DNA of 15,488 nucleotides from DASUUI01 sp964577965. GTDB taxonomy: Bacteria; Gemmatimonadota; Gemmatimonadetes; Gemmatimonadales; Gemmatimonadaceae. The stretch is taken from contig CAZOAT010000060.1 of the NCBI GenBank assembly GCA_964577965.1, positions 1-15,488 of the forward strand. Reading direction: 5' to 3'. Position numbers and translations under genes: made by a program. This document shows positions 13,749 through 15,488 of the stretch, in pieces (position 1 is the first letter of the stretch; each line of letters begins with the position of its first letter). Under the pieces are notes generated by a model. The model was not told the DNA's origin. It saw nothing but the letters and a program-made list of their open reading frames with translations, and made no database searches.

Positions 13749-13838
13749 CGGACAGGGTGAGATTCGAACTCACGATACCGGGGTCACCGGTATGCCGGTT
13801 TTCGAGACCGGTGCCTTCAACCACTCGGCCACCTGTCC
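13749..13838 (-). tRNA. tRNA-Ser (anticodon CGA)
   Basis: A 90-base class II tRNA. The acceptor GGACAGG (13838-13832) pairs with CCTGTCC (13756-13750), discriminator G. The anticodon stem CCGGT/ACCGG closes the loop CTCGAAA, giving anticodon CGA (reads UCG). The variable arm has stem TACCGG/CCGGTA, and the T arm GTGAG-TTCGAAT-CTCAC is perfect. CCA is not encoded. Confidence 0.96.
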
Positions 13839-13849
13839 TAAGACCTTGT

Positions 13850-13878
13850 AAGTTATTCATTTAAGACACCTTACTCAA
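13850..13878 (-). promoter_or_regulatory. Sigma70-type promoter for the tRNA-Ser genes
   Basis: On the minus strand the -35 box TTGAGT (13878-13873) and -10 box TAACTT (13855-13850) are separated by 17 bases. The expected start is near 13843, a few bases before the tRNA-Ser(CGA) 5' end at 13838. The region is AT-richer than its surroundings. Confidence 0.55.
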
Positions 13879-13889
13879 GACCTTCGCAC

Positions 13890-14606
13890 GTGCATCCGCT
13901 CCTCCCGGAGCCCGAAAAACCCTCCTGGAATCTGCACCACGCACCGGACGCTGAAGCGCGTCCGGGCGAGGTTCACGTGTGGCGTGCCGCGGTGCCGCCG
14001 CGGGTCACACCCGCGCTCGAGGCGACGCTATCGGCGCCTGAGCTCCGCTACGCACAACGCATGACCTCCGATAGCTCCATGCGCCAATTCGCGGCCGCAC
14101 AGGCCGCGCTCCGCACCGCGCTCTCCCGCTATCTCGGGGAGCCGCCTGCAGAGATCGCCTTCCGCAGAGGCGAGCACGGCAAGCCCTTTCTCGAAACGCG
14201 GTACGAGTCGGATATTCAGTTCAACCTCACACACTCGCACGACATGGCCATCGCCGTGGTCACGGCGGGAAGTGAGATTGGCGTCGATCTGGAGAGGGTC
14301 CGATCGCGCCCGAAAGCCGAGCGTCTTGCCGCGCGTTACTACGCCGTGCAGGAGCGCGCGGTGCTCGATAATTCTCCGGAGGATATGAAGGAGCGCGTGT
14401 TCTTTCGACTCTGGACGCGCAAGGAAAGCCACCTCAAGGCGACAGGCACAGGCCTGAGCGTCACGCTCCGGGACATCGACACCATCACGCCGGACAGCGC
14501 ATGGTGGTATCACGAGTTCGCGCCAGCGACCGATTACGTCGCCACCGTAGCTGGGACTGGTCAACGCCCCGGTTTCAGCTACTTCGTAGTGACGTTCCCG
14601 GAATGA
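13890..14606 (+). CDS. 4'-phosphopantetheinyl transferase (Sfp type)
   Basis: The enzyme moves the 4'-phosphopantetheine arm of coenzyme A onto a serine of acyl or peptidyl carrier proteins, activating them for fatty acid, polyketide or nonribosomal peptide synthesis. The 238-residue length fits the Sfp/HetI/Gsp pseudo-dimer class and not the short AcpS class. Motifs present are FNLTHSHD at 111-118, GVDLE at 131-135 (magnesium ligands D133 and E135), and FFRLWTRKESHLKATGTGL at 171-189 (W175, K178, E179, K183). All catalytic residues appear intact. The start is GTG at 13890; the next in-frame ATG is at codon 58, past conserved N-terminal sequence. No Shine-Dalgarno is obvious. No carrier-protein or synthase gene is nearby, so it may serve a biosynthetic cluster elsewhere or the housekeeping acyl carrier protein. 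Confidence 0.93.
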   Translation: MHPLLPEPEKPSWNLHHAPDAEARPGEVHVWRAAVPPRVTPALEATLSAPELRYAQRMTSDSSMRQFAAAQAALRTALSRYLGEPPAEIAFRRGEHGKPFLETRYESDIQFNLTHSHDMAIAVVTAGSEIGVDLERVRSRPKAERLAARYYAVQERAVLDNSPEDMKERVFFRLWTRKESHLKATGTGLSVTLRDIDTITPDSAWWYHEFAPATDYVATVAGTGQRPGFSYFVVTFPE

Positions 14607-14732
14607 TGCCGCGAGGCCAGGCGACTTCCTTCGTTGCAGCATCGAGGGTCGCCGAGCACGATTCACGGCAAGGGAGGGGCGCTTCGGTACTGGATTCAAT
14701 CTACTGAAGACGAGAGAACGCCCCGATGGTAC

Positions 14733-14747
14733 GCCCCCACGTGGGGC
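14733..14747 (-). terminator. Hairpin at the tadA stop
   Basis: gcccc (14733-14737) and ggggc (14743-14747) pair around cacgt, touching the tadA stop codon (14749-14747). No T-run follows. It is possibly a weak terminator between the convergent PPTase and tadA genes. Confidence 0.35.
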
Positions 14748-15205
14748 TACGACTGGCGCCGCTCCCGGAAGAACGCGGCGAGCAGGTCACCTGCTTCGGT
14801 GGCCAGTATGCCGCCGGATACTTCTGGCCGGTGGTTGAGGCGCGGATGGCGTAGTATGTCGCCCACGGACCCAGCCATCCCTGCCTTCTCGTCCCATGCC
14901 CCGAACACGACCCTGGGAAGCCTGGACAGCACGATTGCGCCTGCGCACATGGCACACGGCTCCAGTGTCACGTACAGAGTGCAGTCGTCGAGCCGCCAGC
15001 GACCCAGCTGACGGGCCGCGTCGCGTATGGCGAGCAGCTCAGCATGCGCAGTGGGGTCCTGATCGCATACGGTTCGATTACCGCTTCCGCACAGCACCAT
15101 GCCCTCACGGACGATCACAGCGCCCACAGGTACGTCCCCGGCCGTAGCCGCTGCCCTGCCCAGCTCAAGGGCCGCCCGCATGTAGTCGCTGTCGATGTTG
15201 TCCAT
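14747..15205 (-). CDS. tadA: tRNA-specific adenosine deaminase TadA
   Basis: TadA converts adenosine to inosine at wobble position 34 of tRNA-Arg(ACG), allowing it to read CGC and CGA codons. The 152-residue length from ATG 15205 matches the family. Zinc and catalytic motifs are HAE at 54-56 (ligand H54, proton shuttle E56) and PCAMC at 83-87 (C84, C87), with N43 in the substrate pocket and NRT at 43-45. A longer frame extends upstream to 15463, but its extra sequence is Arg/Ala noise, and TadA proteins begin close to this ATG (xxDxxYMRxALELAR). An AGGAGG lies 19 bases upstream, too far to be ideal, so translation initiation is uncertain. It is convergent with the PPTase gene and divergent from the gene at 15441. 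Confidence 0.94.
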   Translation of the reverse strand: MDNIDSDYMRAALELGRAAATAGDVPVGAVIVREGMVLCGSGNRTVCDQDPTAHAELLAIRDAARQLGRWRLDDCTLYVTLEPCAMCAGAIVLSRLPRVVFGAWDEKAGMAGSVGDILRHPRLNHRPEVSGGILATEAGDLLAAFFRERRQS

Positions 15206-15440
15206 GACGTAGCTGAGTGAACGCCCTCCTGAAGCGCCCGGCGCGGCCCGGCGGCGCACCGCGAGCAGCGCAGCAGCGCGCCAACAGCTATCCCTGAAAG
15301 GCCGGACGAATCGTCGAAACCTACGTTGCTGGCGCGGTATCTGCGCATCCCGGGGCCGGTCTCTGATTGCAGCGAACCGCAACGGGGAATGGGCGTTGCA
15401 GAGACTCGCCCTACCCGCACCACTAGCAGGAGGCAACGAT
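15206..15440. other. Divergent intergenic region
   Basis: This should hold promoters for tadA (minus) and the exported protein (plus). I see an inverted pair gtctctg/cagagac (15359-15365 and 15399-15405) in the likely leader of the plus-strand gene, but no confident -35/-10 pairs. Confidence 0.4.
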
Positions 15441-15488
15441 ATGTCTTTACGCAAAGCTCTCATGGGTGCGGCGGCTGTGGCTGCGGTT
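15441..15488 (+). CDS. Exported protein, only the first 16 codons in window
   Basis: ATG 15441 follows a full AGGAGG (15428-15433) at seven bases, the best ribosome binding site in the window, implying high expression. The visible residues MSLRKALMGAAAVAAV form a basic n-region followed by a hydrophobic core, that is, the start of a Sec signal peptide. The mature protein lies outside the window, so its identity cannot be given. Confidence 0.8.
   Translation, partial: MSLRKALMGAAAVAAV

Noticed and set aside
15206..15463. N-terminal extension of TadA to 15463
   Set aside because: The extra 86 residues are Arg/Ala-rich noise and TadA homologs begin at the ATG at 15205.

Overview
The window is a GC-rich bacterial scaffold with two runs of exactly 100 N (10038-10137 and 11767-11866), as in a draft or metagenomic assembly. 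I suggest Gemmatimonadota or a close relative, with moderate confidence. The reasons are several small proteins whose style I associate with that phylum: the convergent pair at 7891-8787, the frameshifted protein at 9093-9506 and an orphan SusC-type plug lipoprotein. Their name-level family assignments are from memory and were not searched.

Region 1 (1-7781, all minus strand) is one long gene string, read from 7781 down to 1. It encodes a short-chain dehydrogenase, a dicarboxylate/amino-acid symporter-like protein, an MFS metabolite:H+ symporter, a class A beta-lactamase-like serine hydrolase, PyrR, aspartate carbamoyltransferase PyrB, dihydroorotase PyrC, and a coiled-coil protein that runs off the window. 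Four junctions are 4-base GTGA stop/start overlaps and one is a TAATG overlap, so strong translational coupling is likely. PyrB and PyrC catalyse consecutive steps of UMP synthesis and PyrR is the pathway regulator. The transporters and hydrolase upstream have no obvious pyrimidine role.

Region 2 (7846-9506) holds small lineage-type proteins: a single-pass membrane protein, a convergent charged 129-residue protein, and a 137-codon protein broken by two compensating frameshifts.

Region 3 (9507-13620) is an accessory patch. It contains a 121-bp inverted-repeat unit, a lipoprotein cut by the first N gap, paired hairpins, a 34-codon remnant of a type I restriction methylase (HsdM), a lone TonB/SusC plug-domain lipoprotein, and a replication module on the minus strand: a decapitated primase fragment followed by a RepA-like AAA ATPase. 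The ATPase has a tandem repeat that caused the second N gap, then G-rich iteron-like repeats and a large hairpin. The primase fragment abuts the 3' end of a tRNA-Ser, and 13 bp of that tRNA end recur at 10742-10754, which suggests a degraded tRNA-integrated element of about 2.9 kb.

Region 4 (13607-15488) holds two tRNA-Ser genes (GGA and CGA) with a recognisable promoter and an intervening terminator, a 4'-phosphopantetheinyl transferase, the tRNA adenosine deaminase TadA, and the first 16 codons of an exported protein with a strong ribosome binding site.
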